From Frischella japonica (GTDB taxonomy: Bacteria > Pseudomonadota > Gammaproteobacteria > Enterobacterales > Orbaceae), in assembly GCF_014489845.1 (NCBI RefSeq), contig NZ_JABURY010000021.1, positions 124,001 through 188,000 on the forward strand: a stretch of 64,000 bases of DNA, read 5' to 3'. The position numbers were made by a program, and so were the translations under genes. Below, in pieces: positions 30,353 through 40,318 of this stretch. Under the pieces are notes generated by a model. That model saw only the letters and a list, made by a program, of their open reading frames with translations. It did no database searches and was not told where the DNA came from. Each line of letters opens with the position of its first letter. Position 1 is the first letter of the stretch.

Positions 30353-31546
30353 ATGTTCGAGAGTTTAGTCAAAGCACCAGCCGATCCTATATTGGGATTA
30401 GCTGATATTTTTAGAGCAGATGAGCGTATTAATAAAATTAATCTAAGTGTGGGTATTTATAAAGATGAAAATACCTTAACACCAGTGTTAAATAGCGTTA
30501 AAAAAGCAGAAACTTATTTACTAAAAAACGAACAGAGCAAAACCTATTTACCTATCGACGGTTTAGCGACATTTAATCTTGCAACCCAACAGCTAATTTT
30601 TGGCAACGATAGCCAACTAATTCAAGAAAATAGAGTCAAAACGGCACAAGCACCAGGAGGAACAGCCGCTTTAAGAATCATGGCCGAATTCTTAGCCAGT
30701 AAAATTAAAGTTAAACACATATGGGTAAGTAATCCAACTTGGCCTAATCATCGTAATGTTTTTCAGACTGCCGGTTTGAAAGTTAAAGAATATCGTTATT
30801 ACGATCCCAAGAATCACGATATTAATTTTGATGCTTTTATTGCAGATTTAAATCGTATTCCGCAAGGTGATGCTGTACTTTTCCATGGTTGTTGTCATAA
30901 TCCTACAGGCATTGATCCAACACTTGAACAATGGCAAATCATTTTAGATATTGCGATAAAAAAACGTTGGTTACCGCTATTTGATTTAGCTTATCAAGGT
31001 TTTGGACAAGGTATTGAAGAAGATGTTTTGGGGGTCAGACTATTTGCCAATAGTTTACCAGAATTATTAATTGCGAGTTCTTATTCAAAAAATTTTGGTT
31101 TGTATAATGAACGGGTTGGGGCATTAACCCTCATTGCTGAAAATGCTGAAGTAGCGGATAAAGCATTTAGTCAAGTTAAAACGGTTATTCGAGCAAATTA
31201 TTCTAATCCACCTTCTCATGGTGGAAATGTTGTTGCTTATATACTCAACAATCCAGAATTAAAAGAAGAATGGATTACCGAGTTGACGGTTATGCGTCAA
31301 CGTATTCACCGTATGCGACAATTGTTTGTCAAAACTTTACAAGAAAAAGGGACCAAGCAAGATTTTAGTTTTATTGCTAAACAAAATGGCATGTTTTCAT
31401 TTAGTGGCTTAACAGAACAGCAAGTTCTAACGTTAAGAAATGATTATGGTATTTATATCGTTAATTCTGGTCGAATCAATGTGGCTGGTATGACACTAGA
31501 TAATATGTCTTTACTGTGTGAATCAATTGTTAACGTTTTGGCTTAG
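30353..31546 (+). CDS. aspC: Aspartate aminotransferase
   Basis: PLP-dependent class I aminotransferase interconverting aspartate plus 2-oxoglutarate with oxaloacetate plus glutamate. The 397 residues align with E. coli AspC (396). They start [25 protein letters not shown] and include [30 protein letters not shown] and the PLP-lysine region [15 protein letters not shown] (about 244-258). [29 protein letters not shown] lies near the end. AspC is preferred over the close paralogue TyrB because of the matching N-terminus and lid residues. Substrate range cannot be proven by sequence. Confidence 0.92.
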   Translation: MFESLVKAPADPILGLADIFRADERINKINLSVGIYKDENTLTPVLNSVKKAETYLLKNEQSKTYLPIDGLATFNLATQQLIFGNDSQLIQENRVKTAQAPGGTAALRIMAEFLASKIKVKHIWVSNPTWPNHRNVFQTAGLKVKEYRYYDPKNHDINFDAFIADLNRIPQGDAVLFHGCCHNPTGIDPTLEQWQIILDIAIKKRWLPLFDLAYQGFGQGIEEDVLGVRLFANSLPELLIASSYSKNFGLYNERVGALTLIAENAEVADKAFSQVKTVIRANYSNPPSHGGNVVAYILNNPELKEEWITELTVMRQRIHRMRQLFVKTLQEKGTKQDFSFIAKQNGMFSFSGLTEQQVLTLRNDYGIYIVNSGRINVAGMTLDNMSLLCESIVNVLA

Positions 31547-31694
31547 TTAATCATAATGTCGCGCTATTTAATATGATAAATAACGTGGCATTTTCCTTCC
31601 GATTTTATTCATTACCTTTTAGAGTGATATATCGCCTCTTAGTTTAAATAATGTAAAATAAAATCATAATTTATTTATTTTATAGCAGGATTTT

Positions 31695-33047
31695 ATGAAA
31701 GCAGATCGTGCGGTTGTCGATCAATCTCTTTTTTCATTAAGTTGGCCGATTTTTATTGATATTTTCTTACATTTATCAACGTTGTTAATTAATACCTATA
31801 TGATCAGTCGTGTGTCAATAGCGATGTTGGCAGCAACAACGGTCGCTAATCAATTTTTTGATATTTTTATTCCGATCTTCAACTTTATTGGTATTGGTTG
31901 TAGCGTTGTTGTGGCTCAATATTTAGGAGCTAAAAATTATCAGCAAGCCCGTCATGCTATTCATTTATCAATAGCATTCAATTTGATTATTGGTTTACTT
32001 TGTTATCTATTTATTTCGCTGTTCGGTTATCAAGTATTAAAAACTATGAATACTCCGAACTCAATTTTAGATTTAAGTTTTGAATATTTTCATATTTTAG
32101 GGGTCTGCTTATTTTTTGAAGCAATTGTCATTATTATGGCTTCGTGTATTCGAGTATATGGTTATTCTCAAGCCGTGATGTATGTTTCTTTAATTATGAA
32201 TATTATTACGGTCTCCGGTAATTTTCTTGTCCTTTATGGTTATTGGGGATTTCCTCAATGGGGATTAGTCGGGGTTGCTTGGTCGACCGTCGTGGGACGA
32301 GTGATAGGTGTGTTGTTACTCACATTTATCATTTTATATCATTTAAAAATTAAAGCAGAATTGAGGCTCTTTATACATTGGAATAAAACTGTTTTAAAAC
32401 AGATCCTAAAAATCGGTTTACCGTCAGCTGGTGAAAATTTGTCATGGACCGGACAAGTGCTTGTTATGACAGCTTTCATTGGGTTAATGGGCGAAACCAC
32501 TTTAGCTGCTCAAGCACTTTATTTACAGCTAGCCTATTTTATGATGCTGTTTGCTATTGCAATCGGTGTGGGTAATGAGATTATCGTTGGCCATCTGGTT
32601 GGTGCAAGAAAATTTGAGCAAGCGTATAAGCAAACTTTTAGCAGCCTGAAACTTGGTATTATTGTTACGGCGATTGTGGTAATCCCCTTTTTCTTATTTA
32701 GGGAAACCATTGTTGCTGGTTTTACGAATAATAGTGATGTGATGACAATTTTATTGCCAATCTTTATTTTATCGCTATTTTTGGAACCAGGACGAACACA
32801 AAATATTATTATGGTTAATGCGTTAAGAGCAACGGGAGATGCGCGTTTTCCGTTTTATATGGCATTAATCTTTATGTGGGGTGTTGCGATTCCAATTGGC
32901 TATTATTTAGGTATTACATTACAAATGGGTTTACTTGGGATCTGGATCGGCTTTGCTTGTGACGAATGGTTACGAGGATTAGCTAATGCTTGGCGTTGGA
33001 AGTCTAAACAATGGCAATCAAAAAGTTTAGATCTTAATCATGATTAA
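31695..33047 (+). CDS. MATE-family multidrug/metabolite exporter
   Basis: Inner-membrane antiporter of the MATE family (DinF/NorM superfamily) with 450 residues and twelve predictable membrane helices in two six-helix halves. Family features include SLSWPIFIDIFLHLSTLLINTYMIS in helix 1, NQFFDIFIPIFNFIGIGCSVVVAQYLGAKNYQQAR in the first half, and LPSAGENLSWTGQVLVMTAF opening the second half. GVGNEIIVGHLVGARKFEQAY follows it. It is related to the YeeO-type branch, but neither substrate nor coupling ion can be deduced. It stands alone with its own terminator. Confidence 0.88.
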   Translation: MKADRAVVDQSLFSLSWPIFIDIFLHLSTLLINTYMISRVSIAMLAATTVANQFFDIFIPIFNFIGIGCSVVVAQYLGAKNYQQARHAIHLSIAFNLIIGLLCYLFISLFGYQVLKTMNTPNSILDLSFEYFHILGVCLFFEAIVIIMASCIRVYGYSQAVMYVSLIMNIITVSGNFLVLYGYWGFPQWGLVGVAWSTVVGRVIGVLLLTFIILYHLKIKAELRLFIHWNKTVLKQILKIGLPSAGENLSWTGQVLVMTAFIGLMGETTLAAQALYLQLAYFMMLFAIAIGVGNEIIVGHLVGARKFEQAYKQTFSSLKLGIIVTAIVVIPFFLFRETIVAGFTNNSDVMTILLPIFILSLFLEPGRTQNIIMVNALRATGDARFPFYMALIFMWGVAIPIGYYLGITLQMGLLGIWIGFACDEWLRGLANAWRWKSKQWQSKSLDLNHD

Positions 33048-33062
33048 TTGTTAACACTTATA

Positions 33063-33108
33063 GGTATGAATGTTGATGCGCTAATTCACTCACATTCATA
33101 CCCTTTTA
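33063..33108 (+). terminator. Terminator after the MATE gene
   Basis: 11-bp stem ggtatgaatgt (33063-33073) / acattcatacc (33092-33102), followed by CTTTTATAAAA, 16 nt after the stop. Confidence 0.75.
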
Positions 33109-33135
33109 TAAAAATTGATAACCATGAAATATCAA

Positions 33136-33161
33136 ACCATGATATAACAATATATCATGGT
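33136..33161 (-). terminator. Hairpin at the end of the adhesin-like gene
   Basis: Perfect 11-bp stem accatgatata (33136-33146) / tatatcatggt (33151-33161), 4-nt loop, spanning the stop codon at 33155-33157. The T tract on the minus strand is poor, so it may be a 3' stabiliser. Confidence 0.45.
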
Positions 33162-34723
33162 GAAACACAAATACCTTGAGCATCATTGCTATCTTGAGAT
33201 ATGTAGATATCACCAGTATTTGTACCAACAGTATATCTTAATATTTGATCATTATCTTTTTTAAAATCTGCGGTCCAAAATTTAGTTACCAGCACATCAT
33301 TAGTGTATATGGTGCTTAACATTTTCCCCCATTCAGCTAATAACCCACCGCCAATGATTCTTTGATAATTATTAGGTTGATCAGCAAGTCCATTATTCCA
33401 TTCGATGGGTTCATAACTATTATTCGCATTAGTTAATTCTAATACACCAGGGACACGATAACCTAAATCGTTACAGTATTGTTCCGCTTCAGAATAGTAA
33501 ATGCCAGGAATAGGTCTCGTGCCTGTATTTTCTACTGGCTTAACAATAAACCACTTATTAATTTTAAATGTATAAATAACTTTAGTTTGTTCCTGATTGG
33601 CATAAATGGTGAAAGTCGTAGGGGTGAATTTAGCTTGTTGAGCTGTAGCACCATCACTTGGTCCGAGGATTTCAATCTTTGCAACATTACGGCTTTCTGA
33701 TGCACTACTAATAATTAAACTTAATTTAGAATCACTTGGTTGTTTGCTATATGAGATATCACTTACCTGCGATACAGCCATTGTTAAAGTAAAAAAATTT
33801 CCTTTACTCGCGATGGTAGGAAAATTTCTAGAAGGGGTATTCAAATCTTGGAGAAAAAATCCTTTGCTAAAATCCCATTGATTACTTGGGCCATTATAAT
33901 TACTATTATTTGCAGGACCACCATTTGATAATAAGTAGGGTGCGGCCCAACAAGCATAAGGTTGCGCTTTATGACGGATATAAAATGTAACCGGTTTAAT
34001 CATAAATGAAGTGGAATTAGGTACGCCATATTTGGTCATTAATTTGCCAGAGGTATTGGTTAAAATAATACGATAATAATCTGAATTACATGGGACGAAT
34101 GGGTCTGTCCGTTTAATCAACCAACCATTTTCATCACGTATTTCAAGCCGCAAATTACCTTGTGCAGAAATTTCATCATTATTTTTACCATCACCTTCAT
34201 CATCATCCCAATAGGAATAGGGAGGACGCACTAACGCATCTAAACTTATCGTTTGACTACCGTCTCTCGAAAAAGGAGCATCTACCGGCACGGGTAAAAA
34301 AATATCAGTAAAAGTACTAATTGATGGTGGTACTTCAATTGGTTCATCCAGCGATGATGTGTTGTTGGCACCTGTATAGATAATCATTTGATCGTCGTGA
34401 TTAAAACTCATCCATAACAAATCATCAGTGGTAGTAATTTTATGTTTTCCTTTATCAAAGGTAAAATAAGGCGCTGTACCTTGTATACTATTGGCAGATT
34501 GTGCCGTAAGTGCTGCTTCAGCTAAACTAGATACCATTAAAAACAGTAAGCAAAATTTAGACGTTGTTGATAATACATGATCCTTTCGAGAGGTTACAAA
34601 ATCCCTTTGTGTAATTGCAAAAAACTTAAATGGATTTGATCGTAAATTGGCAGTTTTTTTTGTACAAAAATGGCCAAGCCGATGCGATATATACTTCAAA
34701 GAAATATTATTATAGCAACTCAT
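33155..34723 (-). CDS. Exported adhesin-like protein with DUF823-type domain
   Basis: A 522-residue exported protein. The mature part resembles, from memory, the enterobacterial DUF823 adhesion-type module found in Salmonella and E. coli surface proteins. Features are ITTTDDLLWMSFNHDDQMIIYTGANN after the signal, then SRDGSQTISLDALVRPPYSYWDDDEGDG. A C-type-lectin-like tail has WFIVKP, YCNDLGYRVPGVLELTNAN, GGGLLAEWGKM, FWTADF and a terminal GICVSP. An unusually long, basic N-terminal extension (~50 residues) precedes the hydrophobic signal core (about 55-71, ending SLAEA). The ATG at 34723 is nevertheless supported by AAAGGGG upstream and is the only in-frame start available. There is no beta-barrel or LPXTG-type anchor, so how it stays at the surface is unclear. 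It is a single gene. Confidence 0.6.
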   Translation of the reverse strand: MSCYNNISLKYISHRLGHFCTKKTANLRSNPFKFFAITQRDFVTSRKDHVLSTTSKFCLLFLMVSSLAEAALTAQSANSIQGTAPYFTFDKGKHKITTTDDLLWMSFNHDDQMIIYTGANNTSSLDEPIEVPPSISTFTDIFLPVPVDAPFSRDGSQTISLDALVRPPYSYWDDDEGDGKNNDEISAQGNLRLEIRDENGWLIKRTDPFVPCNSDYYRIILTNTSGKLMTKYGVPNSTSFMIKPVTFYIRHKAQPYACWAAPYLLSNGGPANNSNYNGPSNQWDFSKGFFLQDLNTPSRNFPTIASKGNFFTLTMAVSQVSDISYSKQPSDSKLSLIISSASESRNVAKIEILGPSDGATAQQAKFTPTTFTIYANQEQTKVIYTFKINKWFIVKPVENTGTRPIPGIYYSEAEQYCNDLGYRVPGVLELTNANNSYEPIEWNNGLADQPNNYQRIIGGGLLAEWGKMLSTIYTNDVLVTKFWTADFKKDNDQILRYTVGTNTGDIYISQDSNDAQGICVSP

Positions 34724-35107
34724 CGTAAGATTTCCCCTTTCTGATTATTAGAAATAATTATAGCATATTTTTCATTTATCTCACGTTTAATTTTAATGTA
34801 ACATTATAAATTATAATAATTTTTTGCGCGTTTTGGTTTTGCAAAATTAAAAAATAATAGAAGTTTATTTTTCTGTAAAATAATTATTTTAATAAGTGGT
34901 ACTATTAACAAAACCCGATAAATAAGCTTAATAAAACAGCTTTTATCTATTTTATAAACGGTTTTTTGTAGAAGCGTTTGGATCATGATTTATGGTAAAT
35001 TATTATTTCGTGTGATTGGTTAAAATCACATTTACTTATGATAGGTAACAAACTAAATTAGTATAAATGTGGTAATATAGTGCTTTGCGTTCTCTTCTTG
35101 TATTGTT
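34724..35107. other. Divergent region between the adhesin-like gene and priA
   Basis: About 380 very AT-rich bases that must hold both promoters. No gene, palindromic operator or convincing promoter pair is recognised. Confidence 0.5.
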
Positions 35108-37297
35108 ATGTTAATAGCCAAAGTTGTATTACCCATTCGTTTACATCAGATTTTTGACTATATTGTGCCTGATGTGCTGGTGAAAACCATTGGTATTGGA
35201 CAACGCGTGCAAGTGCCTTTTGGTCGACGGCAAGCAATTGGTATCGTCGTTGAATTGTGTCATAACAGTCAATTTGCGTCAGATAAACTAAAATCAATTC
35301 ATCTATTACTTGATGAGCAACCGTTATATTCAGCCAAATTATGGCAATTCTTAAAGCGGGCCGCTGATTATTACCATTATCCATTGGGGGAAGTATTATT
35401 TCATGCTTTGCCCATTTTACTTCGTCAAGGGAGACCTGCCACTTTGGCAGAAACATGGGTATGGCAATTAACCCAAAAAGGGACAATATTTGATTATCGT
35501 AATTTAACACGTTCCCATAAACAACAAGCCTTATTGAAATTAATGCAATCTGGTGGAAAAATCGATAATTCAGATTTTTCACCGACCATTTTTAAGGCAT
35601 TACAAGCAAAAAAACTAATCGAAAAAGTTGCAGTATTACCCGTAAGACACCATTGGCATATGGATATTGTAGCTCAACAACCAGCCTTTCAGCTCAATGC
35701 GCAGCAGCTTAATGCTATAGCGAGTATCGAACAACATCTTACTCAATTTGCCGTTTATTTATTAGAAGGGGTGACTGGTTCCGGGAAAACTGAAGTTTAT
35801 TTACAGTCAATTCAATCAGTGATTTGTAAGGGACAACAAGTACTTGTATTAGTTCCGGAAATCGGTCTTACTCCCCAAACAATAAAACGTTTTAAGCAAC
35901 GATTCAATGTGCCGATGGTAGTGCTTCATTCGGCAATGAGTGAAAAAGCGCGCTTAGCGGCCTGGCTGCAATGTCGTTGTGGTGATATTGCGATTGTGAT
36001 TGGTACGCGTTCGGCGTTATTCACACCATTTCGTGATCTCGGTATGATTATTGTTGATGAAGAACATGACACATCCTTTAAACAACAAGAGGGTTGGCGT
36101 TATCATGCGCGTGATTTAGCGATATTACGAGCCAAAATAGAGAATATACCTATCGTATTAGGTTCGGCAACCCCATCTTTAGAAACATTAAATAATGCTG
36201 AAAGTAAGCGATATCATCATTTATTATTGACTGAAAGAGCCGGTGAAGCAGAGCTGGCTAAGCAGACCATTTTAGATATTAAAGGGTTAGTATTAGCGGC
36301 AGGCTTATCGCAACCACTTATTGCTAAAATTAATCAACATTTAGCAAATGATAATCAAGTGATGCTTTTTTTAAATCGCCGAGGATTTGCTCCATTGTTG
36401 ATATGTCATGATTGTGGTTGGATTGCAGAGTGCCCACGGTGTGATAAACCTTTTACTTATCATCAGAACCAAAATAAATTAATTTGTCATTATTGTGATA
36501 CACCACGAGCTATTCCAGATCAATGTCCCAAATGTGGTTCAACCCATTTGGTTCCTATTGGATTTGGTACTGAACAGTTGGAGAAACAACTAAATATACT
36601 CTTTCCTGGTATTCCTGTTAGTCGCATTGATCGCGATTCAATTAGTAAAAAAGGGTGCTTGGATCATTACCTGCAAGCTATTCACCAAGGGGGAAGACAT
36701 ATTTTAGTGGGAACCCAAATTCTCGCTAAAGGTCATCATTTTCCTGATGTAACGTTAGTTGGTATTGTGGATGTTGATGGTGCTTTATTTTCCAGTGATT
36801 TTCGTGCTACCGAACGGTTTGCGCAAATCTATACCCAAGTATCTGGACGTGCTGGACGAGAAAATAAAACTGGCGAGGTGATTTTACAGACGTATCACCC
36901 TGAGCATCCGTTACTGAATATCTTATTACATGAAGGTTATCCCGCTTTTGCTAAGCAAACCTTAGTCGAAAGAAAAAACACATTTTTACCACCGTTTAGC
37001 TATCAGGTATTAATTCATGCCGCTGATCGCAATAATCAATATGCACCACAATTATTACAAAAAGTTGCCATGTGGCTAAATGATCATTACCCAGATCCTG
37101 ATTTGTGGTTACTGGGGCCAAACCAAGCTAATCAAGCCAAAAAAGCCGGTTATTTTCGTTGGCAGTTATTACTACAACATAGTCAACGCAGTAAATTACA
37201 AATCCTGCTAAATGAATTGGTTTTAATGATTGAACAATTGCCAGAAGCCAAAAATACCCGTTGGAGTATTGATGTAGATCCGATTGAAGGTTGGTAA
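35108..37297 (+). CDS. priA: Primosomal protein PriA (replication-restart helicase)
   Basis: 3'-5' superfamily 2 helicase that reloads the replisome at stalled forks. The 729 residues (E. coli 732) start MLIAKVVLPIRLHQIFDYIVP, the N-terminal 3'-DNA-binding domain. Walker A is GVTGSGKTEVYL (about 222-233) and the DEAH-type box is VDEEHDTSFKQQEGWRYHARD. Zinc-binding cysteines run through CHDCGWIAECPRCDKPF and HYCDTPRAIPDQCPKCGS (about 437-479). Helicase motif VI lies in TQVSGRAGRENKTG. The gene is convergent with fbaA. Confidence 0.97.
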   Translation: MLIAKVVLPIRLHQIFDYIVPDVLVKTIGIGQRVQVPFGRRQAIGIVVELCHNSQFASDKLKSIHLLLDEQPLYSAKLWQFLKRAADYYHYPLGEVLFHALPILLRQGRPATLAETWVWQLTQKGTIFDYRNLTRSHKQQALLKLMQSGGKIDNSDFSPTIFKALQAKKLIEKVAVLPVRHHWHMDIVAQQPAFQLNAQQLNAIASIEQHLTQFAVYLLEGVTGSGKTEVYLQSIQSVICKGQQVLVLVPEIGLTPQTIKRFKQRFNVPMVVLHSAMSEKARLAAWLQCRCGDIAIVIGTRSALFTPFRDLGMIIVDEEHDTSFKQQEGWRYHARDLAILRAKIENIPIVLGSATPSLETLNNAESKRYHHLLLTERAGEAELAKQTILDIKGLVLAAGLSQPLIAKINQHLANDNQVMLFLNRRGFAPLLICHDCGWIAECPRCDKPFTYHQNQNKLICHYCDTPRAIPDQCPKCGSTHLVPIGFGTEQLEKQLNILFPGIPVSRIDRDSISKKGCLDHYLQAIHQGGRHILVGTQILAKGHHFPDVTLVGIVDVDGALFSSDFRATERFAQIYTQVSGRAGRENKTGEVILQTYHPEHPLLNILLHEGYPAFAKQTLVERKNTFLPPFSYQVLIHAADRNNQYAPQLLQKVAMWLNDHYPDPDLWLLGPNQANQAKKAGYFRWQLLLQHSQRSKLQILLNELVLMIEQLPEAKNTRWSIDVDPIEGW

Positions 37298-37363
37298 ACA
37301 GACTAAATAACCATTGTTTATTATTACTCAACTAGCAAAATCATTAAATTTTTATCATAAAAA

Positions 37364-37386
37364 AACCCACTATATAATAGTGGGTT
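37364..37386 (-). terminator. Terminator of fbaA
   Basis: 9-bp stem aacccacta (37364-37372) / tagtgggtt (37378-37386), 5-nt loop, with a T run on the minus strand. It lies 25 nt after the fbaA stop and may also act on priA transcripts. Confidence 0.85.
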
Positions 37387-37410
37387 GGTAGCCTCAAGAT
37401 GCTTAGTGGA

Positions 37411-38487
37411 TTATAAAACATCTACTGCATTTAATTCTTTAAATGCTAATTCTAATCGAGCGATAAGAGATTCTTCACCTTTACGTAACCATACACGTGG
37501 ATCGTAGTATTTTTTGTTTGGTGAATCAGGACCTTCTGGATTACCTAATTGGCCTTGTAAGTAACTTTCGTTAGCTTTATAGTATTTTAAAATACCTTCC
37601 CAGTTAGCCCATTGTGTATCTGTATCAATATTCATTTTTACTACACCATATTTAACTGCTTCGGCAATTTCTTCTGGAGTCGAGCCAGAACCACCATGGA
37701 ATACAAAGTTCAAGGATTTTTCTGGTAGGTCGAATTTTTCTGATACGTATTTTTGTGAGTTATCGAGAATTTTTGGTGTTAATTTAACATTACCTGGTTT
37801 GTAAACACCATGAACATTACCAAATGCAGCAGCTATAGTAAAACGAGGACTGATTTCATTTAAACGTTCGTAAGCATATGCTACATCTTCTGGTTGGGTA
37901 TAAAGCGCAGAACTATCCATATGGCTGTTATCAACACCATCTTCTTCACCACCAGTACAACCTAATTCAAGTTCTAATGTCATACCGATTGCTTTCATGC
38001 GCGCAAGATATTGACAGCATAGATCAATATTGTCTTTTAAAGATTCTTCGGATAAATCGATCATATGCGAAGAAAACAGTGGTTTACCGGTACGGGCAAA
38101 ATGTGCTTCGCCAGCATCAAGTAATCCATCAACCCAAGGTAGTAATTTTTTAGCACAATGGTCAGTATGTACTAAAACAGGTACACCGTATTTTTCAGCG
38201 ATCAAATGAACATGCTTAGCACCTGAAATTGCACCTAATACAGCACTTTCTTGACCTTCTAATTTTAATCCTTTACCGGCCATAAATTGTGCACCACCGT
38301 TAGAAAATTGTACAACAACCGGAGAGCGAACTTTAGCTGCAGTTTCAATAACAGCATTGATTGTATCAGTGTTGACACAGTTTACAGCAGGTAATGCAAA
38401 ATTATTTTCTCGTGCTACTTGAAACACTTTCTGAACGTCATCACCAGTAATAACACCTGGTTTTACTACATCTGAAATTTTTGTCAT
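37411..38487 (-). CDS. fbaA: Fructose-bisphosphate aldolase, class II
   Basis: Zinc-dependent aldolase of glycolysis and gluconeogenesis that splits fructose 1,6-bisphosphate. The 358 residues (E. coli 359) show VPVLVHTDHCAKKLLPW with a zinc-binding histidine (about 107-111), LELELGCTGGEEDGVDNSH, FGNVHGVYKPGNVKL and FVFHGGSGSTPEEI (a further zinc histidine). It begins MTKISDVVKPGVITGDDVQKVF. It follows pgk by 74 nt, the enterobacterial pgk-fbaA arrangement, with a hairpin between them. Confidence 0.97.
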   Translation of the reverse strand: MTKISDVVKPGVITGDDVQKVFQVARENNFALPAVNCVNTDTINAVIETAAKVRSPVVVQFSNGGAQFMAGKGLKLEGQESAVLGAISGAKHVHLIAEKYGVPVLVHTDHCAKKLLPWVDGLLDAGEAHFARTGKPLFSSHMIDLSEESLKDNIDLCCQYLARMKAIGMTLELELGCTGGEEDGVDNSHMDSSALYTQPEDVAYAYERLNEISPRFTIAAAFGNVHGVYKPGNVKLTPKILDNSQKYVSEKFDLPEKSLNFVFHGGSGSTPEEIAEAVKYGVVKMNIDTDTQWANWEGILKYYKANESYLQGQLGNPEGPDSPNKKYYDPRVWLRKGEESLIARLELAFKELNAVDVL

Positions 38488-38517
38488 TATTCTTACCTTT
38501 AGATTTTATAAAAAGTA

Positions 38518-38541
38518 AAGGATGAGTCATTTCTCATCCTT
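38518..38541 (-). terminator. Intercistronic hairpin between pgk and fbaA
   Basis: 9-bp stem aaggatgag (38518-38526) / ctcatcctt (38533-38541), 6-nt loop, followed on the minus strand by TACTTTTTATA. It looks like a partial terminator or mRNA-processing hairpin that could set the pgk:fbaA ratio. Confidence 0.6.
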
Positions 38542-38561
38542 GGTAACTATGTTAAAGTTAA

Positions 38562-39722
38562 TTATTTTCCTCTTGCTTCCAACATGGCAACAGCTGGTAA
38601 TTTTTTACCTTCCACAAATTCAAGGAAAGCGCCGCCACCAGTAGAAATATACGAGATTTTATCTTCGATACCAAATAAATCGATCGCAGCTAATGTATCA
38701 CCACCGCCGGCAATAGAGAAACCTGCACTATCGGCAATCGCATTGGCAACAATTTCAGTACCGCGACGGAAGTTAGGGAACTCAAATACACCCACAGGAC
38801 CATTCCAAAGGATTGTTTTAGCATTTTTAATGATTTTAGCCAATTCTTCAGCAGAAGCATCACCAATATCAAGAATTTGCTCATTACTCTGCACATCTTT
38901 TACCGATTTTAATGTTGCTGTTGCTGTTTCACTAAATTCAGTGGCAACGCGAACATCGGTTGGAACCGGGATAGTGCAATTTTGCATAAGTTTTTTTGCT
39001 TCAGGAATTAAATCGGCTTCATATAATGATTTACCAACATTATATCCTTCAGCAGCGATGAAAGTATTGGCGATACCACCACCAACAATAATTTGGTCAG
39101 CAATTTTTGATAAAGAATCAAGTACGGTTAATTTAGTTGATACTTTAGAACCCGCTACAATCGCTACCATTGGGCGCGCTGGATTATCTAATGCTTTACC
39201 TAACGCGTCTAATTCAGCAGAAAGTAATGGACCCGCGCAAGATACGGGAGCAAAGCGACCTACACCATGAGTGGATGCTTGAGCGCGGTGAGCTGTACCA
39301 AACGCGTCCATAACATAAATATCACATAATGCTGCATATTTTTTAGATAGTGCTTCATCGTCTTTACCTTCGCCTTTATTAAAACGAACGTTTTCTAATA
39401 CAACTAATTCACCTTCTTTGACATCTACGCCATCAAGATAATCTTTTACTAAGCGGACAGGAAAACTAACGTGAGCCTTTAGATAATCAACAACAGGTTG
39501 AAGTGAAAATTCAGGATTATATTCACCTTCTGTAGGGCGACCAATGTGTGATGTTACCATCACTTTCGCCCCTTGTTTAATGGCGTCTTCAATGGTTGGC
39601 AGTGATGCACGGATACGTGCATCGGAAGTGACTTTACCGTCTTTTACCGGGACATTAAGGTCAGAACGGATAAAAACACGTTTACCTTTAAGATCAAGAT
39701 CCTTCATTCTAATAATTGCCAT
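38562..39722 (-). CDS. pgk: Phosphoglycerate kinase
   Basis: Glycolytic kinase making ATP from 1,3-bisphosphoglycerate. The 386 residues (E. coli 387) begin [31 protein letters not shown], including the substrate-binding RSDLNVP motif. The chain continues with [40 protein letters not shown] and the nucleotide-binding [13 protein letters not shown] near residue 340. It is the first gene of a pgk-fbaA unit; the epd gene that precedes pgk in E. coli is absent, and rpsT diverges instead. Confidence 0.97.
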   Translation of the reverse strand: MAIIRMKDLDLKGKRVFIRSDLNVPVKDGKVTSDARIRASLPTIEDAIKQGAKVMVTSHIGRPTEGEYNPEFSLQPVVDYLKAHVSFPVRLVKDYLDGVDVKEGELVVLENVRFNKGEGKDDEALSKKYAALCDIYVMDAFGTAHRAQASTHGVGRFAPVSCAGPLLSAELDALGKALDNPARPMVAIVAGSKVSTKLTVLDSLSKIADQIIVGGGIANTFIAAEGYNVGKSLYEADLIPEAKKLMQNCTIPVPTDVRVATEFSETATATLKSVKDVQSNEQILDIGDASAEELAKIIKNAKTILWNGPVGVFEFPNFRRGTEIVANAIADSAGFSIAGGGDTLAAIDLFGIEDKISYISTGGGAFLEFVEGKKLPAVAMLEARGK

Positions 39723-39915
39723 GAAACTTCCCCTTTCTAAAATTTATAATTCAAAAAAACTGTGCGCTATTTTATCATAAAAAAGTTTACTAAGGATAAA
39801 TTAAAAATGGATTTAACAAAAATTTCTTGTTGACAAAATAGCTTAAATAAGGCATATTTTTCCGCCTTAATGATAATTATGTTTTAATTAGTTAAACTAA
39901 TTTTGGGAGTTGACC

Positions 39916-40179
39916 TTGGCTAATATTAAATCAGCTAAGAAGCGTGCAGTTCAATCTGAAAAACGCCGTAAACACAACGCAAGTCGTCGTTCAATGATGC
40001 GTACTTATATCAAGAAAGTATACGCAGCTATCGCAGCTGGTGATAAAGAATCAGCGCAAGTAGCATTTAAAGACATGCAAGTTGTTGTTGATCGTCAGGC
40101 GGCTCGTGGTTTAATCCACAAGAATAAAGCTGCACGTCATAAAGCAAGCTTAACAAAACAGATCAGCGCATTAGCTTAA
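39916..40179 (+). CDS. rpsT: 30S ribosomal protein S20
   Basis: Small-subunit protein binding 16S rRNA. I choose TTG 39916, giving the standard 87-residue [29 protein letters not shown]. The in-frame TTG six bases upstream would add MT and falls next to the GGGAG Shine-Dalgarno (39904-39908). A UUG start is also used by E. coli rpsT, where it takes part in autoregulation by excess S20, so the conserved UUG here suggests the same control. Two intrinsic terminators follow. Confidence 0.96.
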   Translation: MANIKSAKKRAVQSEKRRKHNASRRSMMRTYIKKVYAAIAAGDKESAQVAFKDMQVVVDRQAARGLIHKNKAARHKASLTKQISALA

Positions 40180-40194
40180 ATCTGTTAATGACGT

Positions 40195-40218
40195 AAAAGC
40201 ACAGATTTTTGTGCTTTT
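40195..40218 (+). terminator. First terminator after rpsT
   Basis: 8-bp stem aaaagcac (40195-40202) / gtgctttt (40211-40218) with an 8-nt loop, 15 nt after the rpsT stop. Confidence 0.75.
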
Positions 40219-40241
40219 AGACATTTTGTTTAAATCTAAAT

Positions 40242-40267
40242 AAAAGTGGTGTAAACCACTTTTTTTA
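40242..40267 (+). terminator. Second terminator after rpsT
   Basis: Stem aaaagtggt (40242-40250) / accactttt, GTAA loop, then a long T run to 40267. It lies 24 nt behind the first terminator. Confidence 0.8.
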
Positions 40268-40318
40268 TTTGTACATTATACAATCTATTTAAATGAAGCG
40301 TATTAAGAGAGCAAAATT

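Noticed and set aside
35106-35582. 158-codon minus-strand frame over the priA start
   Set aside because: Shadow of priA, whose N-terminal domain and catalytic motifs are clear in the plus frame.
38584-39270. 228-codon plus-strand frame opposite pgk
   Set aside because: Antisense shadow of the highly conserved pgk gene; it has no family features of its own.
39864-39882. Fur-box-like sequence between pgk and rpsT (AATGATAATTATG)
   Set aside because: Only part of the 19-bp Fur consensus matches, and neither gene is an expected iron-regulated target.
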